13,663 nt of DNA from Candidatus Omnitrophota bacterium (GTDB taxonomy: Bacteria; Omnitrophota; Gorgyraeia; Duberdicusellales; 4484-171). Under the pieces are notes generated by a model. It was not told the origin of the DNA, made no database searches, and saw nothing but the letters and a program-made list of their open reading frames with translations. Positions within the stretch are counted from its first letter, which is position 1. Each line of letters starts with the position of its first letter. The position numbers were made by a program, and so were the translations under genes. Shown one piece after another: positions 7,506-13,642 of the stretch. The DNA lies in assembly GCA_016939345.1 (NCBI GenBank), contig JAFGHG010000174.1, forward strand, positions 1 to 13,663. Direction: 5' to 3'.

Positions 7506-7946
7506 ATGAGTAAAATCTGTGGCTTAAGCTTGCTGGTATTTTTTATCTGTCTAGGCTTTTGTCAAAAGGGGTTTTCAGAGGAATATTATTTTTTAGTCGG
7601 AAAATGGGTTGAAATAAACGGGCCAGAAAACTGGGAAACTTTAGGTGTCGGGCTTGATGAAAGAACCTGTGACCGCATAAACTCAGCTTTGTATTTTGAT
7701 GACAAATATCTTTTTGAGCGTTTATGCCAGGATTATAATATTTTCCGGATCAAGAACCACAGCAGTGCCATGGTTCTCGATGTGAAACTTTTTGAAAGGA
7801 AAGCCAAGGTCATGGTATTTAACGGCCTTTACAGGCGTGAATCCGGTTGGATACCAATAGAATGGCTGGATAACAACCTCGAAAGGCCCAAGCTTACAGA
7901 TAAAAGAGAAAGAATAATCACCAAGTATATTACTTTTGAATTATAA
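7506..7946 (+). CDS. Small secreted protein of unknown function
   Basis: The product has 146 residues. The first 24 form a typical signal peptide (hydrophobic SLLVFFICLGFC, then a probable cut before EEYYFLVG). The Cys residues at 15 and 19 do not sit in a good lipobox, so it is more likely periplasmic than lipidated. The mature part is a mixed alpha/beta sequence with WVEINGPENWETLG near the start and a strand-rich section ending in GWIPIEWLDNN, which vaguely recalls SH3-like secreted domains. I do not recognise the family. It is monocistronic: its own strong ribosome site precedes it and a strong intrinsic terminator follows 25 bp after the stop. Confidence 0.75.
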   Translation: MSKICGLSLLVFFICLGFCQKGFSEEYYFLVGKWVEINGPENWETLGVGLDERTCDRINSALYFDDKYLFERLCQDYNIFRIKNHSSAMVLDVKLFERKAKVMVFNGLYRRESGWIPIEWLDNNLERPKLTDKRERIITKYITFEL

Positions 7947-7970
7947 AAAATATTGCTAAGCTTATCATTC

Positions 7971-8011
7971 AGGCCTCTTGTCATTTCATGGCAAGAGGCC
8001 TTTTCTTTTTT
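7971..8011 (+). terminator. Rho-independent terminator
   Basis: AGGCCTCTTG (7971-7980) pairs perfectly with CAAGAGGCCT (7992-8001), and the inner CAT/ATG can extend the stem past one T-G pair. A run TTTTCTTTTTT follows directly. Confidence 0.92.
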
Positions 8012-8022
8012 CTATCCTTTGA

Positions 8023-8028
8023 TATAAT
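8023..8028 (+). promoter_or_regulatory. Possible -10 box (TATAAT)
   Basis: A perfect TATAAT lies just after the terminator and about 85 bp upstream of the ATG at 8113. The -35 region is weak (TTTTCT at 8001-8006, inside the T-run of the terminator), so this is a tentative promoter. Confidence 0.4.
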
Positions 8029-8100
8029 CAAGTGAGTCTATGGCTTATGGAGTGTTGGCGGACCCAAGTCATATCGCTCGCAAAAAGTGGAAGTTTCATC

Positions 8101-8108
8101 AAGGAGGT
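8101..8108 (+). promoter_or_regulatory. Ribosome binding site AAGGAGGT fixing the next start
   Basis: A consensus Shine-Dalgarno 4 bp before the ATG at 8113. It decides that start over the in-frame GTG at 8032, which would otherwise add 27 residues with no family match. Confidence 0.85.
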
Positions 8109-8112
8109 ACTA

Positions 8113-8478
8113 ATGAGGGCAATCTGTAAGACATCTGTTATAGATTTTGTTATTGAGTTTAATGACACCCAAGCTGCCAAGGATATCATAAATGGTCTTC
8201 CAATTGTTTCTACGGTATCGACCTGGGGAGACGAGATTTATTTTAATATCGATTTTAAGGCTTCGGCTGACGGTGCTTCCATGGATGTTGATATAGGTGA
8301 TGTGGCCTATTGGCCTCAGGGAAAATGCCTCTGTGTTTTTTTCGGCCCCACCCCTGCCAGTTCAAATCAAACCCCTGTTCCGGCTTCTCCGGTAGTCATA
8401 GTCGGCAAGACTTCCTCAAGTCCTGAAGAGTTTAGAGGAATACAGCTGGGCGAAAAGATATCGATAAATAAGATTTAA
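8113..8478 (+). CDS. Cyclophilin-like fold protein (TM1367/DUF369 family)
   Basis: The product has 121 residues and matches from memory the small cyclophilin-like proteins of the TM1367/DUF369 group (COG2164-like). The telling segments are STWGDEIYF (36-44), IGDVAYWPQGKCLCVFFG (61-78) with the following PTP, and PASPVVIVGK (90-99). Members have a compact beta-barrel like cyclophilin, but peptidyl-prolyl isomerase activity has not been established for the family, so no reaction is assigned. There is no signal peptide, so the protein is cytoplasmic. It is followed 13 bp later by a membrane-anchored hydrolase and is likely co-transcribed with it. Cys71 and Cys73 (KCLC) sit in the barrel core; nothing shows that they act in catalysis. 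Confidence 0.82.
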   Translation: MRAICKTSVIDFVIEFNDTQAAKDIINGLPIVSTVSTWGDEIYFNIDFKASADGASMDVDIGDVAYWPQGKCLCVFFGPTPASSNQTPVPASPVVIVGKTSSSPEEFRGIQLGEKISINKI

Positions 8479-8491
8479 TACCCGGTTTGAG

Positions 8492-9307
8492 GTGAGAGTG
8501 ATTTTAAAAATAATAATCTGGCTGGCCGTGATTCTTTTTCTGATGTTTTTGCAGGTCAAGTATGTGCAGCTTACCGGTATATTTTTCCCGATCAAAGAAT
8601 TAGAGGCTTCTCCCAAAGATTTTGGGCTTGAATACCAGGAAGTATATTTAAAGACAATTAATAACCAGCAGATCAACGGCTGGTTTCTTCCCTTTAAAGA
8701 TGCATCATACACCTTGCTTTTTCTTCACGGAAACGGAGGCAACATCTCTCACCGGCTTGATAAGCTGATCATTCTTCGTCAGTGCCCGGTAAATATTTTT
8801 ATCATCGATTACCAGGGTTATGGCAAAAGCAGCGGCAGTCCAAGCGAAGAAGCCTTATATATAGACGCCAAAGCTGCCTATGATTACCTGCTTAATCAGC
8901 TGGGCCTTGATAAAGAAAGGATAATTTTATACGGAGAATCCCTTGGCGGAGCTGCAGCTATAGACCTGGCTTCGAATAATAAAATAGGCGGCCTTGTAAT
9001 CGAGGGGACTTTTTCCAGCGCAAAGGATATGGGCAAGCATTTCTACCCTTATATCCCTGCTTTTCTCATGCCGGATATTTTTAATTCCCAGACTAAAATA
9101 AAATCAATCAGCCAGCCAAAACTTTTCATTCATTCCATAGATGATGAGATAGTGCCTTTTAAGCTGGCTAAAAAACTTTACGACAGCGCTCCGGAACCCA
9201 AAAAGCTTATCCAGACAAAAGGAGGCCATAACAATTTGTTTTTAGATTACCGGGATGAATTTGTTGCATCCTTATGTGGTTTTTTTAAAACCTTACCCAA
9301 CCCTTAG
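8492..9307 (+). CDS. Membrane-anchored alpha/beta hydrolase (ABHD13/Bem46-like)
   Basis: The product has 271 residues. An N-terminal membrane segment (about 4-22) is followed by an alpha/beta hydrolase domain. The oxyanion-hole segment is LHGNGGN (78-84), the nucleophile elbow is GESLGG with Ser150, the acid is most likely Asp218 (SIDDEIVP) and the base His246 (GGHNN). The triad is therefore complete. It resembles the Bem46/ABHD13 group (COG1073-type) of single-pass esterases or peptidases, whose substrates are mostly unknown. The start is a GTG at 8492 (MRVILK); a second GTG at 8498 is also possible, and the GAGGTG stretch overlapping these starts makes the choice unsure. No ATG is available upstream before the in-frame stop at 8465. 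The active domain probably faces the periplasm. Confidence 0.88.
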   Translation: MRVILKIIIWLAVILFLMFLQVKYVQLTGIFFPIKELEASPKDFGLEYQEVYLKTINNQQINGWFLPFKDASYTLLFLHGNGGNISHRLDKLIILRQCPVNIFIIDYQGYGKSSGSPSEEALYIDAKAAYDYLLNQLGLDKERIILYGESLGGAAAIDLASNNKIGGLVIEGTFSSAKDMGKHFYPYIPAFLMPDIFNSQTKIKSISQPKLFIHSIDDEIVPFKLAKKLYDSAPEPKKLIQTKGGHNNLFLDYRDEFVASLCGFFKTLPNP

Positions 9308-9331
9308 GCGGGATTTCCGGTATGATTGGTC

Positions 9332-9360
9332 TTGATTATTAAAAGGCTTTGTTATATTAT
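9332..9360 (+). promoter_or_regulatory. Probable promoter of the lipoprotein/YdbH-like operon
   Basis: TTGATT (9332-9337) and TATTAT (9355-9360) are separated by 17 bp. The predicted start near 9367 gives a leader of only about 13 nt before the ATG at 9380. Confidence 0.5.
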
Positions 9361-9379
9361 AGGTTTAGAATTTAAAGCC

Positions 9380-9766
9380 ATGAAGGTGAGATTTATATTT
9401 TATTTTTTTCTTTTTATATTTGCCATATCAGGCTGTTCCAGCTGGCAGGGGCTTATGACCCTTAAACATTACGGGGACAGCCAGGAAGAGATAAACCTCT
9501 ATGTCCAAAGACAGGAAAAGCTTTTTTTTAAATTGATTGAGGATCTAAAATCCGGAAAGCTTAAGGCCGGGATATCCAAAGACAGGTTTATAAGGCTTTA
9601 CGGCGATCCTGTTTTAAGCGATATCGATGAGTCTTCTCCGGATGCAGAAGTTTTGCTTTTCCGCCATCCAACCGACTTCTTTAAATCCGACCGGGTATAT
9701 GCATATTTTGACCAGTCAGAAAAGCTCATGAGCTGGGATTATAAGCCTTACCAGAATTCAGAATGA
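9380..9766 (+). CDS. BamE/SmpA-like outer-membrane lipoprotein
   Basis: A 128-residue lipoprotein. The signal peptide ends in the lipobox ISGC with Cys19 as lipidation site, followed by Ser-Ser, which does not suggest inner-membrane retention. A helical region (30-60) leads into a BamE/SmpA-type fold at 61-121: GISKDRFIRLYGDP, then LLFRHP, then VYAYFDQSEKLMSW. In known bacteria BamE supports beta-barrel assembly at the outer membrane, but this fold is shared by many small lipoproteins, so BamE function is not claimed. An in-frame TTG at 9326 is rejected because it would bury the signal peptide and lies upstream of the probable promoter. The stop overlaps the next start (ATGA at 9763), so the two are translationally coupled, which ties it to the YdbH-like protein. 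Confidence 0.8.
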   Translation: MKVRFIFYFFLFIFAISGCSSWQGLMTLKHYGDSQEEINLYVQRQEKLFFKLIEDLKSGKLKAGISKDRFIRLYGDPVLSDIDESSPDAEVLLFRHPTDFFKSDRVYAYFDQSEKLMSWDYKPYQNSE

Positions 9767-10902
9767 GAAAAAGGTCTTACTTTATAATCCTGCTGGCGAT
9801 CATAATCCTGGGTTTTATTTTTTCTCCATTAATTATAAAAAAATTACTTATAAGATATATTGATGAAAAATTTTCTGCTGCCACAGCCATTGAATCTTTG
9901 TCCTTTTCTTTGGATAAAATAAAATTAAAAGAAGTCGATATAAAAAGCGATGATTTCAGATTTAAATTAGGGGAAGCTGAAATTGATTTCAGCTTTGAAG
10001 GCTTTTTAAAGCCTGAGCTGGGGCTATTGAAGCTTTCTGGCCCTGAGCTAAAGATTACCGACCTGGATAAATTCAGGCAGAATATATTAGTTTTTGCACC
10101 GGTTTCAGCAGACAATAAGGAAAAGAAGCAGAAGCCGCAGGTCTTTAAATTATCGCTTGATAATGCCTCTCTTGCCATAGATGAATCACCAGAGCTTTAT
10201 CTGGGGCTCGAATTTTCTTTTCGTGGTTCTTTTGCGGCCAGCGAGCTTATTGATTTAAAAAACTTAAAGATAGACAGATTCGATTACCGCAACAAGGCCG
10301 TTTCTTTGTCCTTTGATCTTGAGCAGGTAAAAGGCAGGAATATGATACTTCATCTCGATAGCATAAAGCATGAAGACAGGGAAATAAAAAACATCTCTTT
10401 GCCGCTGGAGATAGGTAAAGACAGTATCACTTTAAAGGAATCTCCGCTTTATGTTCTGGGTGAAGGCAATATCGAAGGAAAGCTTCAGTATACCCCTCCT
10501 GATAATTTCTGCGTCAACCTGATTTTAAAATCAGCCTCTTTTAACTTCTTAATAGAATTTTTAGGCCAGGATAAGAATGTTATTTTCCGGGGCCCTTTCG
10601 CCGGAGTGATAGACCTGTGTTTTAAGGCTGGACAGGTTTTAAGCTTTGACTCAAGCCTTGAATCTTCTGATAACGGAGTAGTGCATTTACGTAAGGAAGT
10701 CACTTTTGATTTTCTTAAGCAGTATCTTGATAAAAAAAGCCTTAAGGAGCTGGTTGACAGCTTTAATAATTATACGTACAATAGTGGCAAGATCGGCCTC
10801 AAGATGAAGGGTGATACCATAAGCGTTCATTTTGATTTTTTTTCCCAGAGCCGCGGCAGGCGTAATGTAGAGATAAATTATCATTTACCGCAAGGAGGAT
10901 AA
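9763..10902 (+). CDS. ydbH: YdbH-like AsmA-family intermembrane transport protein
   Basis: The product has 379 residues with an N-terminal signal anchor (5-27, IILLAIIILGFIFSPLIIKK) and a long beta-rich periplasmic part. The N-half pattern (SLSFSLDKIKLKEVDI, GEAEIDFSFEGFL, LLKLSGPELKITDL) is typical of AsmA/DUF748-like proteins that form hydrophobic grooves. The C-terminal region (about 270-379) fits the YdbH C-domain: GPFAGVIDLCFKAGQVLSF, then a helix ending in FNNYTYNSGKIGLKMKGD, then RRNVEINYH. E. coli YdbH (about 880 residues) acts redundantly with TamB and YhdP in moving phospholipid to the outer membrane; this one is less than half that length. The assignment is strengthened by the next gene, which looks like YnbE plus YdbL. 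It overlaps the lipoprotein gene by 4 bp; its last codons encode the ribosome site of the next gene. Confidence 0.75.
   Translation: MRKRSYFIILLAIIILGFIFSPLIIKKLLIRYIDEKFSAATAIESLSFSLDKIKLKEVDIKSDDFRFKLGEAEIDFSFEGFLKPELGLLKLSGPELKITDLDKFRQNILVFAPVSADNKEKKQKPQVFKLSLDNASLAIDESPELYLGLEFSFRGSFAASELIDLKNLKIDRFDYRNKAVSLSFDLEQVKGRNMILHLDSIKHEDREIKNISLPLEIGKDSITLKESPLYVLGEGNIEGKLQYTPPDNFCVNLILKSASFNFLIEFLGQDKNVIFRGPFAGVIDLCFKAGQVLSFDSSLESSDNGVVHLRKEVTFDFLKQYLDKKSLKELVDSFNNYTYNSGKIGLKMKGDTISVHFDFFSQSRGRRNVEINYHLPQGG
10892..10899 (+). promoter_or_regulatory. Ribosome binding site within the end of ydbH-like gene
   Basis: AAGGAGGA overlaps the last codons of the YdbH-like gene and serves the ATG at 10905, consistent with coupled translation. 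Confidence 0.75.
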
Positions 10903-10904
10903 AG

Positions 10905-11459
10905 ATGAGGAATATGCTGGTGGTTATGATTTGTTTGGCTTTTTTTGCTTGTGCTAAGGTGAGTGTAGAGACCAAGGAACCGATCAAGGTCGACATCAAT
11001 ATGAGAGTGGATGTCTATCAGCACGTAGTCAAAGAAGTTGATTCAATAAACGACCAGATATATGGTACAGCTGAAAAAGAATATAACATGTTGCCTTTTT
11101 TAGCCCGTGCCTATGCTCAGGAGTCAAAGCCGGTATTACAGGGAGCCATACAAAGAAGAAAGGAAAGACTCAACCAGATCGAGAAATACTTTGTGATGGG
11201 ATATATAGGCGAAAACAGAAATGCTCTGCTGGAGATTCGTTCCCAGCTTCCGCCGGATGAGTCTGCGGCAATAAAGTCTATGGTAGAGGCTGAGAATAAC
11301 GACAGAGAGACTATTATCAGCGAAGTAGCTCAAGAACAGGGAGCTGACAAAAGTGAGGTCCGGAAAGTATTTTTTAAAAAAGACTATGAAAGGGCGCTTT
11401 CGGGCTTTCTCTTCGAAGTCTTAAAAGACGGCAAATACGTCTGGGAAGAGAAAAAGTAA
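10905..11459 (+). CDS. YnbE-YdbL fusion lipoprotein (N-terminal YnbE-like, C-terminal DUF1318)
   Basis: The product has 184 residues. A lipoprotein signal peptide ends at Cys16 (FFAC; a slightly unusual lipobox). It is followed by KVSVETKEPIKVDINMRVDVY, which is the pattern of YnbE (Cys, then a short beta stretch with EPI.I..N and hydrophobic alternation). Residues about 80-184 match YdbL/DUF1318: the A..RR.ER lead-in, GYIGEN (99-104), EAENNDRE (128-135), and a C-terminal DGKYVW where DGKW is usual. Known E. coli YdbH works with the lipoprotein YnbE, and YdbL is a periplasmic modulator; there these are three genes. Here the last two appear as one polypeptide. Between the parts, PFLARAYAQES (64-74) looks like the end of a signal peptide and may be a fusion scar. 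It begins 2 bp after the YdbH-like stop. Confidence 0.75.
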   Translation: MRNMLVVMICLAFFACAKVSVETKEPIKVDINMRVDVYQHVVKEVDSINDQIYGTAEKEYNMLPFLARAYAQESKPVLQGAIQRRKERLNQIEKYFVMGYIGENRNALLEIRSQLPPDESAAIKSMVEAENNDRETIISEVAQEQGADKSEVRKVFFKKDYERALSGFLFEVLKDGKYVWEEKK

Positions 11460-11483
11460 TCTCTGTTTAACAAGGAGGTTTTT

Positions 11484-11687
11484 ATGTCAGAGGCTAAAAA
11501 AGAGAAAAAAGCCAAATCCGACGGTTCCAAATCAATTATTAAGGTTATTATCGGCTTAATTTTTATTGCCGCTGGTATTTGGCTGATAATAAAATATTGG
11601 TCGGCGCTTATGACTGTTTTTTTAGGATGCATCGGATTGTTTTTGGTAATGGCTGGAGCGATAACCATTGCTATTGCTAAAGAATAA
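11484..11687 (+). CDS. Small two-TM membrane protein
   Basis: A 67-residue protein with a Lys-rich N-terminus (MSEAKKEKKAKSDGSK) and two membrane helices (about 17-37 and 41-65), the first containing GLIFIAAGIWLI. A consensus AAGGAGGT (11472-11479) lies 4 bp upstream. It sits 24 bp after the YnbE-YdbL-like gene and before the operon's terminator, so it is the last gene of that transcript. The family is not recognised. The positive-inside rule predicts both ends in the cytoplasm. It may belong to the same envelope system or be a passenger. Confidence 0.72.
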   Translation: MSEAKKEKKAKSDGSKSIIKVIIGLIFIAAGIWLIIKYWSALMTVFLGCIGLFLVMAGAITIAIAKE

Positions 11688-11707
11688 AATATTATCTTCA
11701 ATAATTT

Positions 11708-11736
11708 AGGCAGGTCTATTTTAGCCTGCCTTTTTT
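11708..11736 (+). terminator. Rho-independent terminator of the envelope operon
   Basis: AGGCAGG (11708-11714) pairs with CCTGCCT (11725-11731); the inner CTA/TAG can extend the stem past a bulged T. A T-run (11731-11736) follows. Confidence 0.92.
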
Positions 11737-11755
11737 CTTCAATTTTTTTTACTTC

Positions 11756-11766
11756 TATGGTAGAAT
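11756..11766 (+). promoter_or_regulatory. Extended -10 promoter of bioY
   Basis: TATGG-TAGAAT: a near-consensus -10 with TGG immediately upstream. The -35 is poor (TTCAAT, 11738-11743, 17-bp spacer), as is common for extended -10 promoters. The leader to the ATG at 11811 would be about 38 nt. I found no convincing BirA or BioR operator. Confidence 0.5.
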
Positions 11767-11810
11767 TACTGATTTAACTTTTGGCATTAAAAAAGATAGA
11801 AAGGAGTTAA

Positions 11811-12356
11811 ATGAATACTATAAGTCTGGAAAAAGAAAAAACTTTAATTGCCGGTATTTGCTTGGTAGCATTTTTTACCCTATTGATGGTTATTTCGGCT
11901 TTTATCCGCATACCGCTTTTTTTTACTCCCGTTCCCCTTACTATGCAGACCTTGGTCTTGTTTTTAAGCCTCGTTGTCCTGCATAGAAAGGCAGTTTTTT
12001 CCCAGGCTCTTTATCTGGTTCTGGGCATAAGCGGCTTGAATGTCTTTACCAACGCCGGAGCAGGTATCGTATATATTTTAGGGCCTACCGGAGGTTATCT
12101 TCTTGGTTTCCTGCTGGCCGCTTTGATAATGCCCTGTTTTTTGCCCAAACAGATGAGTTTTTTTAAATCCGTTTTATATTTTACTCTGACAGCTTCATTG
12201 GTTTATTTTTGTGGGCTGAGCTGGCTTGTTTTTATGCATAAAATGAGTTTTACGTCTGCAATGGCAGCCGGGGTTTATCCTTTCATCCCGGGAGCCATAA
12301 TCAAAATTACTTTAGCGTCTCTTTTCGCTGCTAGATATGTTAAAAATAATTGCTAG
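11811..12356 (+). CDS. bioY: Biotin transporter substrate-binding subunit BioY
   Basis: BioY is the membrane S-component of energy-coupling-factor biotin uptake. The 181 residues show the family's main marks: RIPLFFTPVPLTMQT (33-47), LYLVLGISGLNVF (67-79) and GPTGGYLLGF (91-100), within about six hydrophobic helices. Family members are usually 180-200 residues, so it is full length. Biotin is bound in the membrane domain; transport normally needs the ATPase/EcfT module (BioMN or a shared ECF module), which is not in this window, although solitary BioY proteins have been reported to transport alone. An AAGGAG ribosome site is 4 bp upstream. It is preceded by a terminator and its own promoter, so it starts a new transcription unit. 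Confidence 0.95.
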   Translation: MNTISLEKEKTLIAGICLVAFFTLLMVISAFIRIPLFFTPVPLTMQTLVLFLSLVVLHRKAVFSQALYLVLGISGLNVFTNAGAGIVYILGPTGGYLLGFLLAALIMPCFLPKQMSFFKSVLYFTLTASLVYFCGLSWLVFMHKMSFTSAMAAGVYPFIPGAIIKITLASLFAARYVKNNC

Positions 12357-12369
12357 TCAGGGTCTATTA

Positions 12370-12398
12370 CGAGATACCCTTCACGCTTGACGAGATAC
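12370..12398. repeat. Direct repeat CGAGATAC
   Basis: CGAGATAC occurs at 12370-12377 and 12391-12398, a 21-bp step (two helical turns), between bioY and the DUF502 gene. It may be an operator or a degenerate intergenic repeat. Confidence 0.5.
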
Positions 12399-12404
12399 GA
12401 ATAT

Positions 12405-13001
12405 ATGTTAAAACGCATCTTCATTTCAGGCTTAACTGCCATAATCCCCCTTGTCATTACTATCTATGTTATCGTAGCCTTATTTAATTTTGCCGACGGC
12501 ATACTCGGCAAATCGGTCAACGCCTTCCTGCAAAGAAATTTATCTTATACAATCCCCGGCATTGGGATAGTAATAGCTCTGTTTTTGATCGTTATAGTAG
12601 GTGTTTTAGTAGAGATATCCAGGATGAAGCTTTTCCGCTGGTTTGCCAAATGGTTTGAACAGCTGTTTTTTAATATACCTTTGGTGAATAAGATCTATAC
12701 GCCTGTCAGCCAGATCGTAAATTTTTTATTTTTCCCGCCGCGTAAGAATTTTAAGAGCACTGTCTTGGTCGAATATCCCCGAAAAGGTATTTTTGCCATA
12801 GGCCTGCTTACCAATGAAAACAGCATCGAGTTTCCTGAAAAAAAAGATAAAAAGTATTACAGCGTTTTTATTCCTTCCTCACCTTCGCCGGTCACAGGGT
12901 TTACCATTATCATAGAAGAGAAAGAGCTTATTTTTTTAGATATCGGGGTAGATGAGGCTTTGAAGCTTGTCGTATCAGGAGGCCTTCTTAATCCCCAATG
13001 A
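12405..13001 (+). CDS. DUF502 family inner-membrane protein
   Basis: The product has 198 residues. Two membrane helices (about 7-29 and 51-71) frame a short loop, followed by a soluble C-terminal domain. Family marks include PLVITIYV in helix 1, IPLVNKIYTPVSQIVNF (91-107), SSPSPVTGF (158-166, where most members have TPNPTSGF) and FLDIGVDEALKLVVSGG (177-193). DUF502 proteins are widespread in bacteria and plants (the LIKE-COV/LCV group); their molecular activity is not established. The ATG at 12405 is chosen because LKRIFISGLTAIIPL is the usual family N-terminus; the in-frame TTG at 12387 overlaps a CGAGATAC repeat. No clear Shine-Dalgarno is visible. The stop overlaps the next start by 4 bp. 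Confidence 0.85.
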   Translation: MLKRIFISGLTAIIPLVITIYVIVALFNFADGILGKSVNAFLQRNLSYTIPGIGIVIALFLIVIVGVLVEISRMKLFRWFAKWFEQLFFNIPLVNKIYTPVSQIVNFLFFPPRKNFKSTVLVEYPRKGIFAIGLLTNENSIEFPEKKDKKYYSVFIPSSPSPVTGFTIIIEEKELIFLDIGVDEALKLVVSGGLLNPQ

Positions 13002-13636
13002 AAAGAAAACAACTTTTTATTTTTGACGTAGACGGGACCCTGGTCAATTCTTACAGGGCAATCGAAAAGAGCCTTAATTATACACGCAGGCAATTCGGTT
13101 ATTCTTCAATCACATCCGAAAAAGTTAAAAAGAGCGTAGGCAGGGGAGATAAGCCTTTTGTGGGGTTGTTTTTTCCGCAAGTCCACGTCGAGGAAGCGCT
13201 GAAAATGTACCGTAAACACCATGAAAAGGCATTGATCAGATATAGCTGTCTTTACCCCCGCACTAAGCAGCTTCTTAGTTCGTTGAAAAAGAGAAAAAAG
13301 ATCCTGGCTATTGCTTCTAACCGGCCGGCATATTTTACCAATCTGCTGATCAAGAGCCTGGATATAAAAAAATATTTTAATGCTGTTTATTGTGCCGATA
13401 AGATAAAGAGCCTGAAACCGGATCCCAAGATAATAGAGATAATATTAAAAAGGTTTTGCAAAAAAAGAAAAGAAGCTGTATATATAGGAGACATGGATAT
13501 AGATATGGAGACGGCAAAAAGAGCAAAGGTCGATGCTGTTTTTAAAAAAGGCGGCTCAAGCTCATTGATCTCGGTAAAAAAATACAAGAAGAGAGTAATT
13601 AAAGATCTAACTGAACTGCTATTTTTTTACAACTAA
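12998..13636 (+). CDS. HAD-superfamily phosphatase, phosphoglycolate phosphatase-like
   Basis: A 212-residue HAD hydrolase with a helical C1-type cap (about 15-80). All four motifs are present: motif I FDVDGTLV with nucleophile Asp10 and general acid Asp12, motif II ASN with Ser107, motif III Lys140 (LKPDP), and motif IV GDMDID with Asp165 and Asp169. Layout and length match Gph/PGP-like phosphatases, but HAD substrate ranges are broad, so no substrate is assigned. The usual WG.GS segment near the end is replaced by KKGGSSSL. The protein is Lys-rich, more so than its neighbours. The start overlaps the DUF502 stop (ATGA), so the two are probably translated together. Confidence 0.92.
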   Translation: MKRKQLFIFDVDGTLVNSYRAIEKSLNYTRRQFGYSSITSEKVKKSVGRGDKPFVGLFFPQVHVEEALKMYRKHHEKALIRYSCLYPRTKQLLSSLKKRKKILAIASNRPAYFTNLLIKSLDIKKYFNAVYCADKIKSLKPDPKIIEIILKRFCKKRKEAVYIGDMDIDMETAKRAKVDAVFKKGGSSSLISVKKYKKRVIKDLTELLFFYN

Positions 13637-13642
13637 TTATAA

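Noticed and set aside
8029..8112. Leader before the cyclophilin-like gene as a riboswitch
   Set aside because: I could not draw a conserved stem set matching any known riboswitch class; the in-frame extension to GTG 8032 is also unsupported because a consensus ribosome site precedes ATG 8113.
9777..10178. Minus-strand open frame of 133 codons inside the YdbH-like gene
   Set aside because: It is antisense to a well-supported gene, is rich in Ser/Lys as expected of a shadow frame, and has no ribosome site or family pattern.
11774..11810. TTAAC (11774) and GTTAA (11806) upstream of bioY as a BirA operator
   Set aside because: The spacing of 27 bp is about twice that of BirA sites, and the half-sites are only 5 bp; the second overlaps the region just before the ATG.
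12387..12412. TTGACG at 12387 as a -35 box for the DUF502 gene
   Set aside because: The sequence 16-18 bp downstream (AAAACG region) does not resemble a -10 box and would lie inside the gene.
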